Below are positions 8,267 through 17,461 of a stretch of 64,000 nt of DNA, one piece after another. The stretch lies in the NCBI GenBank assembly GCA_028281765.1, contig JANQJF010000096.1:117109-181108 (forward strand), read 5' to 3'. The notes under the pieces are model-generated. The model did no database searches, was not told the origin of the DNA, and saw only the letters and a list, made by a program, of their open reading frames with translations. This DNA is from Planctomycetota bacterium (lineage in GTDB: Bacteria > Planctomycetota > UBA1135 > UBA2386). How positions within the stretch are numbered: position 1 is the first letter of the stretch; the number at the start of each line of letters is the position of its first letter. The position numbers and the translations under genes are program-made.

Positions 8267-9493
8267 GTGCCCGACATCGTCTTTTACTTCCAGGTCCACC
8301 AGCCCTACCGGTTGCGCCACACGGGCTTCCGCGACGAGGCTGGCAATCCGGACTGGTTCGACGACGGCGAGAACAAGCGGATCCTGAAGCGGGTCGCCGA
8401 GCGGTGCTACCTCCCGATGAACGGGCTGATCCGCGAGCTCATCGAGAACACGGACGGCCGCTTCAAGGCGTCGTTCTCGATCAGCGGCACGGCGCTGCAG
8501 CAGATGCGGGACTGGTCGCCCGAGACGGTCGACAGCTTCGTGGCGCTCGCGGACACCGGCTGCGTCGAGTTCCTGTCGGAGACGTCGATGCACTCGCTGC
8601 TGTTCGACGTCGACCCGACTGAGTTCGAGCGCCAGGTGCGGGAGCATCGCGCGACGGTCGCCGACCTGTTCGGAAGGGAGCCGACGACGTTCCGCAACAC
8701 CGAGTGTGTCATCGACGAGTCGATCGCACGGCGGATCGAGGACTACGGCTTCGAGGTGTTGATCGGCGAGGGCGCCGATCAGCTGCTCGGCATGCGCAGC
8801 CCGCTGCTGCTCTACCGGCCGAGCAGCTGCTGGCACCTCAAGCTGATGCTGCGGTGCTACCCGTTCTCGGACGACATCGGCTTCCGCTTCTCGAACAAGG
8901 AGTGGCCGGAGTACCCGCTCTACGCCGACAAGTTCGCCGAATGGCTGCATCAGATCCCGAACAGCGCTCAATTCGTCGGTCTCTACATGGACTACGAGAC
9001 GTTTGGCGAGCACCAGTGGACCGACACCGGCATCTTCGACTTCATGCGCCACCTGCCGGAGTACGTCCTCGAGGACGAGCGCTTCGCGTTCGCGACGCCG
9101 GCCGAGGTCGCCCGCAAGCCGCACCCCGTCGAGCCGATCACGATCCCGCGCGCGATCTCGTGGGCCGACGAGGAGCGCGATCTCAGCGCCTGGCGCGGCA
9201 ACCCGATGCAGCGGATCGCGACAGAGGCCCTCGCGGCGCTCGGGCCGGTCGTGCGGCGCTGCGAGGCGCTCGGAGTGACCGCGGTCGTGGACGGGTGGCG
9301 GAAGCTAACTACCTCTGATCACACGTATTACATGAGTACGAAATTCGCCTCGGACGGAGACGTGCACGAGTATTTCAGCCCCTATCCCGGACCCCGGGAC
9401 GCTTTCCTCAACTTTATGGATGCGCTGGACGATCTCCGAAGCTGCATCGACGACGCATTCCGATCTCGCGATATCACCGGAGGGTCTGAGTGA
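8267..9493 (+). CDS. Glycoside hydrolase family 57 enzyme (alpha-amylase-like)
   Basis: 408 residues from GTG. The frame extends further upstream, but the conserved N-terminus begins right after this codon with DIVFYFQVHQPYRL. The GH57 conserved regions appear in order: the HQP region 1, VEFLSETSMHSLLF (region 2), TTFRNTECVIDESIA (region 3, nucleophile predicted Glu146) and LYMDYETFGEHQW (region 4, acid/base predicted Asp242). Family members act on alpha-1,4 glucans as amylases, 4-alpha-glucanotransferases or branching enzymes; this length (~400) fits the alpha-amylase-type subgroup. There is no signal peptide, so it is cytoplasmic. The stop overlaps the next start by 4 bp (GTGA), coupling it to the synthase/phosphorylase fusion and pointing to glycogen turnover. 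Confidence 0.9.
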   Translation: MPDIVFYFQVHQPYRLRHTGFRDEAGNPDWFDDGENKRILKRVAERCYLPMNGLIRELIENTDGRFKASFSISGTALQQMRDWSPETVDSFVALADTGCVEFLSETSMHSLLFDVDPTEFERQVREHRATVADLFGREPTTFRNTECVIDESIARRIEDYGFEVLIGEGADQLLGMRSPLLLYRPSSCWHLKLMLRCYPFSDDIGFRFSNKEWPEYPLYADKFAEWLHQIPNSAQFVGLYMDYETFGEHQWTDTGIFDFMRHLPEYVLEDERFAFATPAEVARKPHPVEPITIPRAISWADEERDLSAWRGNPMQRIATEALAALGPVVRRCEALGVTAVVDGWRKLTTSDHTYYMSTKFASDGDVHEYFSPYPGPRDAFLNFMDALDDLRSCIDDAFRSRDITGGSE

Positions 9494-12400
9494 CCTCGCC
9501 CATGACGCTGTTCGAAGTTAGTTGGGAAGTGGCCAACAAGGTCGGGGGGATCCACACCGTTCTCTCCAGCAAGGCCACGACCGCAGTCGCCGAATACGGC
9601 GACGAATACATCCTGATCGGCCCGTGGCTGCTCTCCGAGGAAGGCGAAGAGAAGGCGCCGTTCGACGATGACCCCGCCTATGCCGACTTTTGCGACAGCT
9701 GCCGGCAGATGGGTCTGCCGGTGCGCGTCGGTCGCTGGCGCGTCGCGGGTCGGCCGCGCTGTATCCTCGTCGAGTTTTCGAGCCTCTACGAGCAGCGGGA
9801 CGACATCCTCGCGCGCCTCTGGGAGGACTACGGCGTCGATTCGATCTCGGGCGAGTGGGACTACGTCGAGCCGGTGCTGTTCGGTTACGCGGTCGGCCGC
9901 GTCATCGAGGAATGGTGGGAACGCTACCTCGCGCCGTTCCACCGCCGCGCGATCGTGCACTCGCACGAGTGGATGACCGCCTCGTCCCTGCTCTACCTGA
10001 AGAAGCGCATCCCCGCGGTCGGTACGGTCTTCACGACGCACGCGACGATGCTCGGGCGCGCGCTGTCGTCGCTCGGTCACTCTCCGGAAGACGGCCTCGG
10101 CGACGAGACCGCGGGCGGCCTCGCGAAGACGCACGGCGTCGAAGCCAAGCACTCGCTCGAGGGCGTGGCCGCGCGCGAGTCGGACGTGTTCACGACGGTC
10201 AGCACGATCACCGCGAAAGAGGCCGAGTTGCTGCACCAGCGCAAGCCGGACCCGGTCTTGCCGAACGGCATCGACCTCACGGTCGCCGGCGAGCTCGCCG
10301 GGAGCGACCGCGAGGCCGTGCGCCAGAAGCTCTTCGAGTTCGCGAGCACGTTCGTGGGCTCCGACGTCTCGGACGCGGCGCTGCTGTGTATCTCCGGACG
10401 ATACGAGTTTCACAACAAAGGCATCGATGCCTTCCTCGATGCGCTCGCGATCTGCAACGGCCAGGCCGGCCGGCCGATCGTCGCATACGTGCTGGTGCCC
10501 GCAGGTAACTCCGGGATCCGGAGCGAAGTCCTCGAGCGAGTCGAAGCGGGCGTGGGCGCCGAGTCCGAACCGATCGGGATCACGACGCACAACCTCTTCG
10601 ACGAAGACACGGACCCGGTGCGCGAGCACTGCGCGCGTGTCGGGCTCGACAACGCCAAGGACGACCGCGTCAAGGTCGTGCAGGTGCCGGTCTACCTCGA
10701 AGGCGAGGATGGGCTGTTCGATCGCCGGTATGAGTCACTGTTGGCCGCGATGGACCTCAGCGTCTTCCCGTCGTTCTACGAGCCGTGGGGCTACACCCCG
10801 CAAGAGAGTCTCGCGGTCGGCGTGCCGACGATCACCTCGGACTACGCGGGCTTCGGTCGCTGGGCGCGTTCCGAGTCGATCACGCCGCAGTCGGGCGTCA
10901 CGGTTCTCGATCGCGTCGGTAAGAAGTACGAGGAAGTCAGCGAGGAACTCGCGGACGTGCTCGAGCAGCGCATCATCGATGCGCAGACCAAGGACTGGCG
11001 CGACGTCTGTCGTGAGACCGGGGCTCGCACCGCTTGGAGTGACCTGTTCGAGAACTACAAGAAGGCGTATTCGAGCGCGTCGTCGGCGATCCAGAGCCGT
11101 TTGATCGCCGGCGTGCCGCTGACGCGTCGTCCGCGCGCCGAGTCCGGGCACGATGATTCTCCGTCTTCGCAGAAGCCGCGCCTTCGCACCTTCGACGTCG
11201 CGCCGAGTCTCCCGGAGGAACTGCGCCCGCTCGAACGCTTGTCCCGCAACCTCTGGTGGTGCTGGGATTGCGATGCGCCCACGCTGTTCGAGGAGCTGTC
11301 ACCGAGTGCGTGGGCCGAAACCGCACACAATCCGGTCGCGTTCTTGCGCAAGGTGAATCCGGAGGAGCTCCAGGCGAAGGCCGCGGATGCGGACTACCTC
11401 GATCGACTGGGCAAGGTCAGCGCGCGTTTCACCGCCTACCTGGAAGAGCGCAACGAGTCGTTCTCGATCGAGGACGATCTCGGATCTTCGCTCAGCGCGC
11501 GGCATCCGGTCGCCTACTTCTGCGCCGAGTTCGGCATGCACGAGTCGGTGCCGATCTACTCCGGCGGCCTCGGCATTCTCGCTGGGGATCACCTGAAGTC
11601 GGCCAGTGATCTCAACATCCCGCTGATTGGCGTCGGCCTGTTCTACCGCATGGGCTACATGGGGCAGCGCCTGACTTCGGAAGGTCAGCAGATCGCCGTC
11701 GACCGCGAGAACGACCCGAACGAGCTGCCGATCGAGTTGGTCCGTGATCGCGACGGGCAACCACTCGAAGTCGTGATTACGCTGCCGGGTCGCGACCTCT
11801 ACCTGCGCGCGTGGCGACTGCACGTCGGCCGCGTGCAGCTCTTCTTGCTCGACGCGAACACGCCGTCGAACCGCGAAGAGGATCGGGAGATCACGCGCAA
11901 CCTCTACGGTGGCGACCACGAGATGCGGATCCGCCAGCTGATCGCGCTCGGTCGCGGCGGCGTGCGCTTGCTGTCGCGCCTCGGCATCGAGCCGGCGTGC
12001 TACCACATGAACGAGGGGCACGCGGCGTTCTCGTCGCTCGAACGTGTCGCTCGCCTGGTGCGCAAGCAGGGGCTGACGTTCTCGGCGGCGCGCGAAGTCG
12101 TGCGCCGCACGACCGCGTTCACGACCCATACGCCGGTGCCTGCCGGTCACGACCGCTTCTCCGAAGACCTCGTGCGCCGCTACTTCTCGGATGCCGACGA
12201 ATGGGTCGGCGTACCGTGGGAGAAGTTCATCCGCCTCGGCCGTGCCGACAGCGGTGAGCCCGACTTCAACATGACCTACCTGGCGCTGTCGTTCGCGGAG
12301 TACTGCAACGGCGTCAGCAAGCTGCACGGGATCGCGTCACGCGAGCTGCTGCATCCGTACTGGCCGGGTCTGCTCGAAAGCGAGGTGCCGGTCACGTCGG

Positions 12401-13677
12401 TCACGAACGGCATCCACCTGCCGACGTGGGTGAGCCCGCACATCCAGGCCCTGGTCGGCGGCAGCGCGCCCGAGGACTTCTCCGAGAACTCCGAGAAGAT
12501 CGATCCCGCCAAGCTGTGGGCCGCGCGCCGCCAGCTGAAGAGTCAGCTCGCGCACGTGGCGCGCACGCGCCTCGAGCGGGCGTCGCTCGAGCGCAACGAC
12601 CACCCGGACCTGCTGCGCAAGACCGTCGACGGCCTCGACGAGAACGCGCTCTGGGTCGGATTCGCCCGACGCTTCGCGCCCTACAAGCGCGCGCACCTGC
12701 TCTACCAGGACCTCGAGCGCCTGCAGAAGATCTGCGACGACGAGGATCGCCCGCTGCGCATCATCGTCGCCGGCAAGGCGCACCCGCGCGACGAGGCCGG
12801 TCAGGACATCCTCAAGGGCATCGCCGAGCACACGCGTGGCGACCTCGTCGGCCGTGTGATCCTCGTCGAGGACTACGACATCGATCTCGGTCGCGCGCTC
12901 GTGCAGGGCGTCGACGTCTGGCTGAACAACCCCACGCGCATGCTCGAGGCGAGCGGCACGTCGGGTATGAAGGCCGCGGCGAACGGCGTGCTCAACCTGT
13001 CCATCAGCGATGGCTGGTGGCCGGAGGGTGCCGACGGAGAGAACGGTTGGACGATCGCCGAGGAGCGCGTCTACGACGACCCGGTGCTCCAGGATCAGTT
13101 CGATGCCGGCGCGCTCTATGCGCTGCTCGAGGACGAGCTGCTGCCGATGTACTTCGATCGGGACGCCGACGGCGTGCCGCAGGAGTGGATGCGGCGCGTG
13201 ATCCACGACCTGAAGACGCTGCCCGTCGTGTTCAACACGGACCGCATGGTGCAGGAGTACTTCGACACGGCCTACCGGCCGCGCGCGGAGCGCTTCTTTG
13301 CGCTGCAGGCTGATGATCTCGAAGACGCGAAGCGATGCGCGAGTGAGATGAAGCGCATTCGCCGCGAGTTCCGCGATGTTGAGATCGTCGAGGCTGGTCT
13401 GGCCGATGTGTCCGAGCTCGCGATCGGCGACACGATCGAGGTCGACATGAAGGTCGACCTCGGTTCGCTCACGATCGACGACGTCGCGGTCGAGCTCGTC
13501 ATCGGCAACCAGCACGGTGAGGGCGATCTCGTCGACCACGCCGTCGTGCCACTCGAGCTGCGGTCGTCCGAGGGCTCGGTGCACGAGTTCCACGGCTCGT
13601 TCCAGGTCGAACGCTCGGGAGTGCACGGGCACGGCCTGCGCGTGCGCGCCGGGCACGAGTGGGTGCTCTGGGCCTGA
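9490..13677 (+). CDS. Fused glycogen synthase (GT3) and alpha-glucan phosphorylase (GT35)
   Basis: 1395 residues. Residues ~1-560 match a eukaryote-type GT3 glycogen synthase: LFEVSWEVANKVGGIHTVL at the N-terminus (KVGG nucleotide-sugar loop) and FYEPWGYTPQESLAVGVPTI near 430, carrying the Glu-rich catalytic region. After a linker, ~575-690 look like the DUF3417 module (RLSRNLWWCWD). From ~670 an AlgP-type phosphorylase follows (FCAEFGMHESVPIYSGGLG), with PLP lysine predicted at Lys1161 in EASGTSGMKAAANG. A ~100-residue C-terminal beta module completes it. The start is GTG with a GGAGGG Shine-Dalgarno 5 nt upstream, overlapping the GH57 stop. One chain would thus both add glucose from a nucleotide sugar and release glucose-1-phosphate. 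Similar fusions are known to me in Bacteroidetes-type proteins. Confidence 0.9.
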   Translation: MTSPMTLFEVSWEVANKVGGIHTVLSSKATTAVAEYGDEYILIGPWLLSEEGEEKAPFDDDPAYADFCDSCRQMGLPVRVGRWRVAGRPRCILVEFSSLYEQRDDILARLWEDYGVDSISGEWDYVEPVLFGYAVGRVIEEWWERYLAPFHRRAIVHSHEWMTASSLLYLKKRIPAVGTVFTTHATMLGRALSSLGHSPEDGLGDETAGGLAKTHGVEAKHSLEGVAARESDVFTTVSTITAKEAELLHQRKPDPVLPNGIDLTVAGELAGSDREAVRQKLFEFASTFVGSDVSDAALLCISGRYEFHNKGIDAFLDALAICNGQAGRPIVAYVLVPAGNSGIRSEVLERVEAGVGAESEPIGITTHNLFDEDTDPVREHCARVGLDNAKDDRVKVVQVPVYLEGEDGLFDRRYESLLAAMDLSVFPSFYEPWGYTPQESLAVGVPTITSDYAGFGRWARSESITPQSGVTVLDRVGKKYEEVSEELADVLEQRIIDAQTKDWRDVCRETGARTAWSDLFENYKKAYSSASSAIQSRLIAGVPLTRRPRAESGHDDSPSSQKPRLRTFDVAPSLPEELRPLERLSRNLWWCWDCDAPTLFEELSPSAWAETAHNPVAFLRKVNPEELQAKAADADYLDRLGKVSARFTAYLEERNESFSIEDDLGSSLSARHPVAYFCAEFGMHESVPIYSGGLGILAGDHLKSASDLNIPLIGVGLFYRMGYMGQRLTSEGQQIAVDRENDPNELPIELVRDRDGQPLEVVITLPGRDLYLRAWRLHVGRVQLFLLDANTPSNREEDREITRNLYGGDHEMRIRQLIALGRGGVRLLSRLGIEPACYHMNEGHAAFSSLERVARLVRKQGLTFSAAREVVRRTTAFTTHTPVPAGHDRFSEDLVRRYFSDADEWVGVPWEKFIRLGRADSGEPDFNMTYLALSFAEYCNGVSKLHGIASRELLHPYWPGLLESEVPVTSVTNGIHLPTWVSPHIQALVGGSAPEDFSENSEKIDPAKLWAARRQLKSQLAHVARTRLERASLERNDHPDLLRKTVDGLDENALWVGFARRFAPYKRAHLLYQDLERLQKICDDEDRPLRIIVAGKAHPRDEAGQDILKGIAEHTRGDLVGRVILVEDYDIDLGRALVQGVDVWLNNPTRMLEASGTSGMKAAANGVLNLSISDGWWPEGADGENGWTIAEERVYDDPVLQDQFDAGALYALLEDELLPMYFDRDADGVPQEWMRRVIHDLKTLPVVFNTDRMVQEYFDTAYRPRAERFFALQADDLEDAKRCASEMKRIRREFRDVEIVEAGLADVSELAIGDTIEVDMKVDLGSLTIDDVAVELVIGNQHGEGDLVDHAVVPLELRSSEGSVHEFHGSFQVERSGVHGHGLRVRAGHEWVLWA

Positions 13678-13695
13678 GGCCGGAGCCGCTGCGGC

Positions 13696-14697
13696 TCACT
13701 CGCGTTCGAGCAGCAGCATCCCGAACCACTCGCGCTCGTCGGTGAACGCGCGCCGCGTCTGCAGGCCGAACCGCTGAAGCTCGGTCTGCAATCGCTCCAG
13801 GCGGAACTTGCGGCTGATCTCCATCAGGATCGACTCGCCGGCGGCGACCTCGAAGTCGCGATCCATCGACTCGACTCGGATCGTCTGAGCTTCGTGGAAG
13901 TGCGCGCGGATCTCGATAGCTTCGCGATCGGGGTTCCACGCCGCCACGTGCTCGATCACGTCGAGATCGAGATCGCTCCCGAGCTCGCGGTTCATCCGCG
14001 TGAAGTAGTTCTTTGTGAAGCGCGCGGTGATCCCGGCCGGGTCGTCATACGCGGCCTCGAGCGTCGCGATGTCCTTGACGAGATCGACACCGAGCAAGAA
14101 GAAGTCGCCGGACGGCAGGTTGTCCGAGATCTCGCTCCAGAACGCGTCGAATTCGGCTTCGTTCAGGTTGCCGAGCGTGCTGCCCAAGAACACGACCATC
14201 TGTGGAGACAGGTTGGCGAGCACCGGAAACGCGCTTGCGTAAGGTCCGTGGATCCCGGTGAAGTTCACGTCGGGGAAGTTCTTCGCGACGGATTCACTCG
14301 CGGCCCGCAGCGCACTCACGCTGACGTCGAGCGGGACGTAGGTCAGGTCATCGGCCGAGTACGCGCGCAAGAGATGCTCGGTCTTGACCGAGTATCCGGA
14401 GCCGAGCTCGACGAGCGTGACCGGGCCGGTGATCGCTTGGACGTCGCGCGCGTGACGCTCGAGGATCGCGGCCTCCGTGCGGGTCGGGTAGTACTCCGGC
14501 TGCTCGGTGATCTGTTCGAACAGGCGGCTGCCTTCGGCGTCGTAGAGGAAGCGGCAGTGCAGCCACTTGGGGTCGTCGGAGAGGCCGGCGACAACTGATT
14601 CGGCGAAGGTTTCCTCGGTTTCCCGTTCTGCCGCGGACGCGACGATCACGGTTCCCGAATCGAGCGCCTCGCGGACGCGTGTGGTGAATTCAGGCAT
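13696..14697 (-). CDS. egtD: EgtD-type L-histidine N-alpha-methyltransferase
   Basis: 333 residues, the usual EgtD length. Family hallmarks are visible: PEYYPTRTEAAIL, the SAM motif VELGSGYSVKTEHLL, FLGSTLGNLNEAE, GVDLVKD and YFTRMNRELGSD. The histidine-specific pair known from the mycobacterial enzyme (Glu282/Ser284) is matched by Glu293 and Ser295 in ILMEISRKF. EgtD trimethylates histidine to hercynine, the first step to ergothioneine; EgtB is not in this window. The gene is last in a run of five minus-strand genes beginning with a bufferin-type operon, 12 bp after the previous stop. The family call is firm. A histidine substrate is likely from the residues; whether the product is free hercynine or serves the neighbouring system is open. 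Confidence 0.88.
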   Translation of the reverse strand: MPEFTTRVREALDSGTVIVASAAERETEETFAESVVAGLSDDPKWLHCRFLYDAEGSRLFEQITEQPEYYPTRTEAAILERHARDVQAITGPVTLVELGSGYSVKTEHLLRAYSADDLTYVPLDVSVSALRAASESVAKNFPDVNFTGIHGPYASAFPVLANLSPQMVVFLGSTLGNLNEAEFDAFWSEISDNLPSGDFFLLGVDLVKDIATLEAAYDDPAGITARFTKNYFTRMNRELGSDLDLDVIEHVAAWNPDREAIEIRAHFHEAQTIRVESMDRDFEVAAGESILMEISRKFRLERLQTELQRFGLQTRRAFTDEREWFGMLLLERE

Positions 14698-14709
14698 GGA
14701 GAGTTGCAG

Positions 14710-15771
14710 CTACAGTCGTAGCTCGATCACGATCCCGCCACCGAAGTGGATGTCGTCGCAGGCTTCGTCGGGGTTGCCGAACGTCTCCGCGGTGTGCCAC
14801 GCACACTCGGGTGACATCCACGGGGACGGTGGCATCACGCCGGCCGTGGCGCCGGACATCATGACCGGGATGTCCCAGGTCGAGTTTGGGTCGTGCTGGT
14901 AGACCTGCCCGTAGAGAGGGATGCCGATGAACGGGCCCACGAACGGGAAGGAGTGGTAGCGGTAATCGATGAAGCCCCACGGGTCGGTGTCCCCGAGGAA
15001 GATCGTGGCGATCGGGTCGGAGTGGATCGTTCCACACAGCCCTGGAGCCGACACGTTCGGATCCGTGAGGCCGAGAAACAGCAGGGCAGGGGCACTTCCG
15101 ATCGCATTGTAGAGGCGCGTGATGAAGCGCATCCCGTACGACGTCGCGTGGATCCCCGAATTCTCGAGGAGGAAGGTCAGGAACGGTGCGCCCGACGGGC
15201 CTCCGCTCGTGTGTGCGCATCCGCCGCCGAGGAAGATCTGCTTGCTCGTGTGGACGGGAACGCGCGTCGCGTCGGCCAGTCCGGCTTGGTCGTTCGAGAC
15301 GTGGATGTAGTCGTAGTCGATGACCAGGGCCTGCGCGCCCGTGTACTGGAACGGCGTGTCGAACGGCACGACGAAGTCGAACGGTGCCGGAGCACCGACG
15401 TCAGGCTGCCAGTCCGGGAAGCTGATCGTCTGCCGCGGAAACGTGATCGTCGGGTTCTGCAAGTTGGTCTCGAACTCTCGGTGCAGCACCGCCATGTCGA
15501 TCTCGTCGAGGCGGACGCGCATGTCGAGCGTCTTCGGTGCGGTATTGGGCGCGACGATCGGGCCGTTCCGCCGAAACGCGATGCCTTGGATCAGCAGCGG
15601 GTTGCCAGCGTGGGTGTAGTCGAACTGCTGGTGGCGCATCGAGGTGTAGAACTGCGCCATGAACCAGTTGCCCTCGATGAACGTGAAGCCGGCCGGCGAG
15701 GACACACTCTGCGCGTCGAGTGCACCTCCGAGCGACAGCAGTGCGGCAAATGCGAGGGCGGCACGGCTCAT
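14710..15771 (-). CDS. Secreted protein of unknown function in the bufferin/egtD run
   Basis: 353 residues with a clear signal peptide (MSRAALAFAALLSLGGALDAQ). The mature part is beta-rich, with GFTFIEGNWFMAQFYTSMR near the start, VVPFDTPFQYTGAQALVIDYD in the middle, a GGGCAHTSGG turn and a two-cysteine C-terminal part (ECAWHTAETFG... EACDDIHFGGG). It ends in IVIELRL, reminiscent of the secreted tails of the two proteins near the window start. I do not recognise a characterised domain. It sits 18 bp after the DUF2063 gene and 12 bp before egtD, so it is probably transcribed with them. Whether it belongs functionally to the metallophore pathway cannot be decided from sequence. Confidence 0.7.
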   Translation of the reverse strand: MSRAALAFAALLSLGGALDAQSVSSPAGFTFIEGNWFMAQFYTSMRHQQFDYTHAGNPLLIQGIAFRRNGPIVAPNTAPKTLDMRVRLDEIDMAVLHREFETNLQNPTITFPRQTISFPDWQPDVGAPAPFDFVVPFDTPFQYTGAQALVIDYDYIHVSNDQAGLADATRVPVHTSKQIFLGGGCAHTSGGPSGAPFLTFLLENSGIHATSYGMRFITRLYNAIGSAPALLFLGLTDPNVSAPGLCGTIHSDPIATIFLGDTDPWGFIDYRYHSFPFVGPFIGIPLYGQVYQHDPNSTWDIPVMMSGATAGVMPPSPWMSPECAWHTAETFGNPDEACDDIHFGGGIVIELRL

Positions 15772-15789
15772 GCCGACGATGCTAGCCGA

Positions 15790-16605
15790 TTACGGCTGGA
15801 TGAACAGGCCGTCGGCGGTCCAGCCTTGGAACCAGTGGCCGACTTGGTCCGCGCTGTCCCCGGCGTGTTGCAGCGCGCGCGCGAACGGTTCGCCGTTCGC
15901 GAGCGCCGAGAGCGTTGCGAACGCCGGCTTCTCGAGCGTGAGTCGCCATACGCGATAGTCCTTGCGATACACGGCGACATACGAGTTCGCGCGTTTCGGC
16001 AAGTCCGGCTCGCGTTCGTCGAACACCGCCTGGAGGTAGCCGTTGACCGGATAGCTCGTCGCGAGCAGGCGCAGCGACGGATGGGTCGGGATCACCAGGT
16101 GCTCCCACTCTTCGGGCGTCACGGCGCCGAGGCTGCCGGGATCGAGCGCAGCGGCCTGCGGCGCGTGAAACGCCTCGCTCATCGCGAGCTCGAGCCGCGC
16201 CAGATCGCGCAGGAACGCGCGTCGCGGCTGGTGCGTCCGCTTTGAGATGAAGTCGGGGAGCGCGTGCGCGAGTTGATTGAGGTTCGGATGGCGGCTCGGG
16301 TATGCCTGCACATAGGCCTCGGCCAGCCCGCAGAACGCGTCTTCCCCGAGCGCGTGCTCGAGTCCGGGGAAGTCGCTGCGGATGACGCCGACCAGCCGCG
16401 CGATGTAGGCGCCGCCGTAGACGTCGAGCCGGTCGGTCGGTTGCATCCGTTCGTTCGGAAGGACGACGTCACCTGCCAGCACGCGCCGTGCGCGAATCAG
16501 GGTGCGCGCGGCGCCGGACTTCACGGCTGTCTCGGCGACCTTCGGGTGCCGCACGACGTGCGACATCCAGCGCTGCAGAGTCGCGAGATCCACGGCTTCG
16601 GTCAT
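15790..16605 (-). CDS. DUF2063 partner protein of the bufferin operon (BufC-like)
   Basis: 271 residues. The N-terminal half is a DUF2063 domain: LQRWMSHVV, then DRLDVYGGAYIARLVGVIRS, DFPGLEHALGEDAFCGLAEAY and HPNLNQLAHALPDFI. The C-terminal half (SYPVNGYLQAVFDE, YVAVYRKDYRVW) matches the partner domain of these proteins. In characterised systems such proteins are recognition/scaffold partners of DUF692 iron enzymes, bringing the precursor peptide to them. ATG overlaps the DUF692 stop by 4 bp (ATGA), so the two are translationally coupled. Despite a historical DNA-binding annotation, context here argues for the peptide-modification role. Confidence 0.85.
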   Translation of the reverse strand: MTEAVDLATLQRWMSHVVRHPKVAETAVKSGAARTLIRARRVLAGDVVLPNERMQPTDRLDVYGGAYIARLVGVIRSDFPGLEHALGEDAFCGLAEAYVQAYPSRHPNLNQLAHALPDFISKRTHQPRRAFLRDLARLELAMSEAFHAPQAAALDPGSLGAVTPEEWEHLVIPTHPSLRLLATSYPVNGYLQAVFDEREPDLPKRANSYVAVYRKDYRVWRLTLEKPAFATLSALANGEPFARALQHAGDSADQVGHWFQGWTADGLFIQP

Positions 16606-17441
16606 CCGGCGTGTACCTCGCCGCGATAGCGGGTGGCCTTGTGAGCTTCGGCCACGACCTCGTCGAACTCGGGGATGTTGTCGTCCCACTCGAGCAGCGT
16701 CGATCGGCCGCCGCTCAGCTGGTGGGCCAGATCGTAGAGTTCCCAGACCTCGTCGCAGACCGGCGCATCGTGCGTGTCGAGCCGGTGCGTCTCGTAGACG
16801 GAATGACCGGCGAGGTGGAACTGCGCGACGTGGTTCCACGGCAGCTCGCGCAGGTACTGCGCGGCGTCGAACCCGTGGTTCGACGCACAGACGAAGACGT
16901 TGTTGACGTCCATCAGCAGGCCGCAGCCGGTCGCCTTCGTCAGTTCGCGCAAGAACTCGGTTTCGCTCATCTCGCTGTGCGCGAACTCGAGATACGTGCT
17001 CGGGTTCTCGAGGACGAGCGGCGCTTCGAGGATGTCCTGCACCTGGCGCACTTTCGCGGCCATGACTTCGAGCGCTTCGCCGGTGTACGGCAGCGGCAGG
17101 AGGTCGTGTAGGTTGGTGCCGTCGACGCCGGTCCAGCAGATGTGGTCGCTGACGAAGCGGGCACCGCAGCGGTCGCGGAGCGTCTTGAGCTCGCGCATGT
17201 AGTCGGTGTCGAGCGGGTCGACGGAGCCGATGTTCATCGACACACCGTGCATCACGATGGGATACCGCTCGGCGATCTGGTCGAGGATGTGCAGCGGCCG
17301 ACCCTCGGTCTGCATGAAGTTCTCCGAGAGGATCTCGAACCAGTCGAGATCCGGCCACTCGCTCAGGATGTGGCCGAAGTGGGTCGTGCGCAGGCCGATG
17401 CCTATGCCGAGATCCTCACGGACGATCTTCTCGAGGCTCAT
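16602..17441 (-). CDS. DUF692 multinuclear-iron enzyme (BufB/MbnB-like)
   Basis: 279 residues, full length for DUF692. The TIM-barrel metal ligands typical of the family (MbnB, TglH, BufB) are all visible: Glu36/Glu40 (FEILSENF), His65 (MHGVSMNIG), Asp99-His100 (VSDHICW), Glu145-Asn146 (LENPSTYL), Asp178/Asn180 (MDVNNVFV), His189, His209 and His213 (FHLAGH), Asp222-His224 (DTHDAPV) and Glu251 (LLEWDDNIP). These enzymes use a mixed-valent di-/tri-iron centre and O2 to rearrange peptide cysteines; in bufferins the product is a thio-oxazole that binds copper. The start was chosen at the ATG 20 bp after the precursor gene. It lies between the Cys-rich precursor and DUF2063 genes. The family is certain; the exact modification is inferred. 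Confidence 0.92.
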   Translation of the reverse strand: MSLEKIVREDLGIGIGLRTTHFGHILSEWPDLDWFEILSENFMQTEGRPLHILDQIAERYPIVMHGVSMNIGSVDPLDTDYMRELKTLRDRCGARFVSDHICWTGVDGTNLHDLLPLPYTGEALEVMAAKVRQVQDILEAPLVLENPSTYLEFAHSEMSETEFLRELTKATGCGLLMDVNNVFVCASNHGFDAAQYLRELPWNHVAQFHLAGHSVYETHRLDTHDAPVCDEVWELYDLAHQLSGGRSTLLEWDDNIPEFDEVVAEAHKATRYRGEVHAG

Positions 17442-17461
17442 CGAGGGTCGGCCTCCGAGTC

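Noticed and set aside
14893..16245. 450-residue plus-strand open frame across the secreted protein and DUF2063 genes
   Set aside because: Composition is Arg/Glu/Val-rich with no domain; the opposite strand carries genes with clear signal peptide and DUF2063 motifs.
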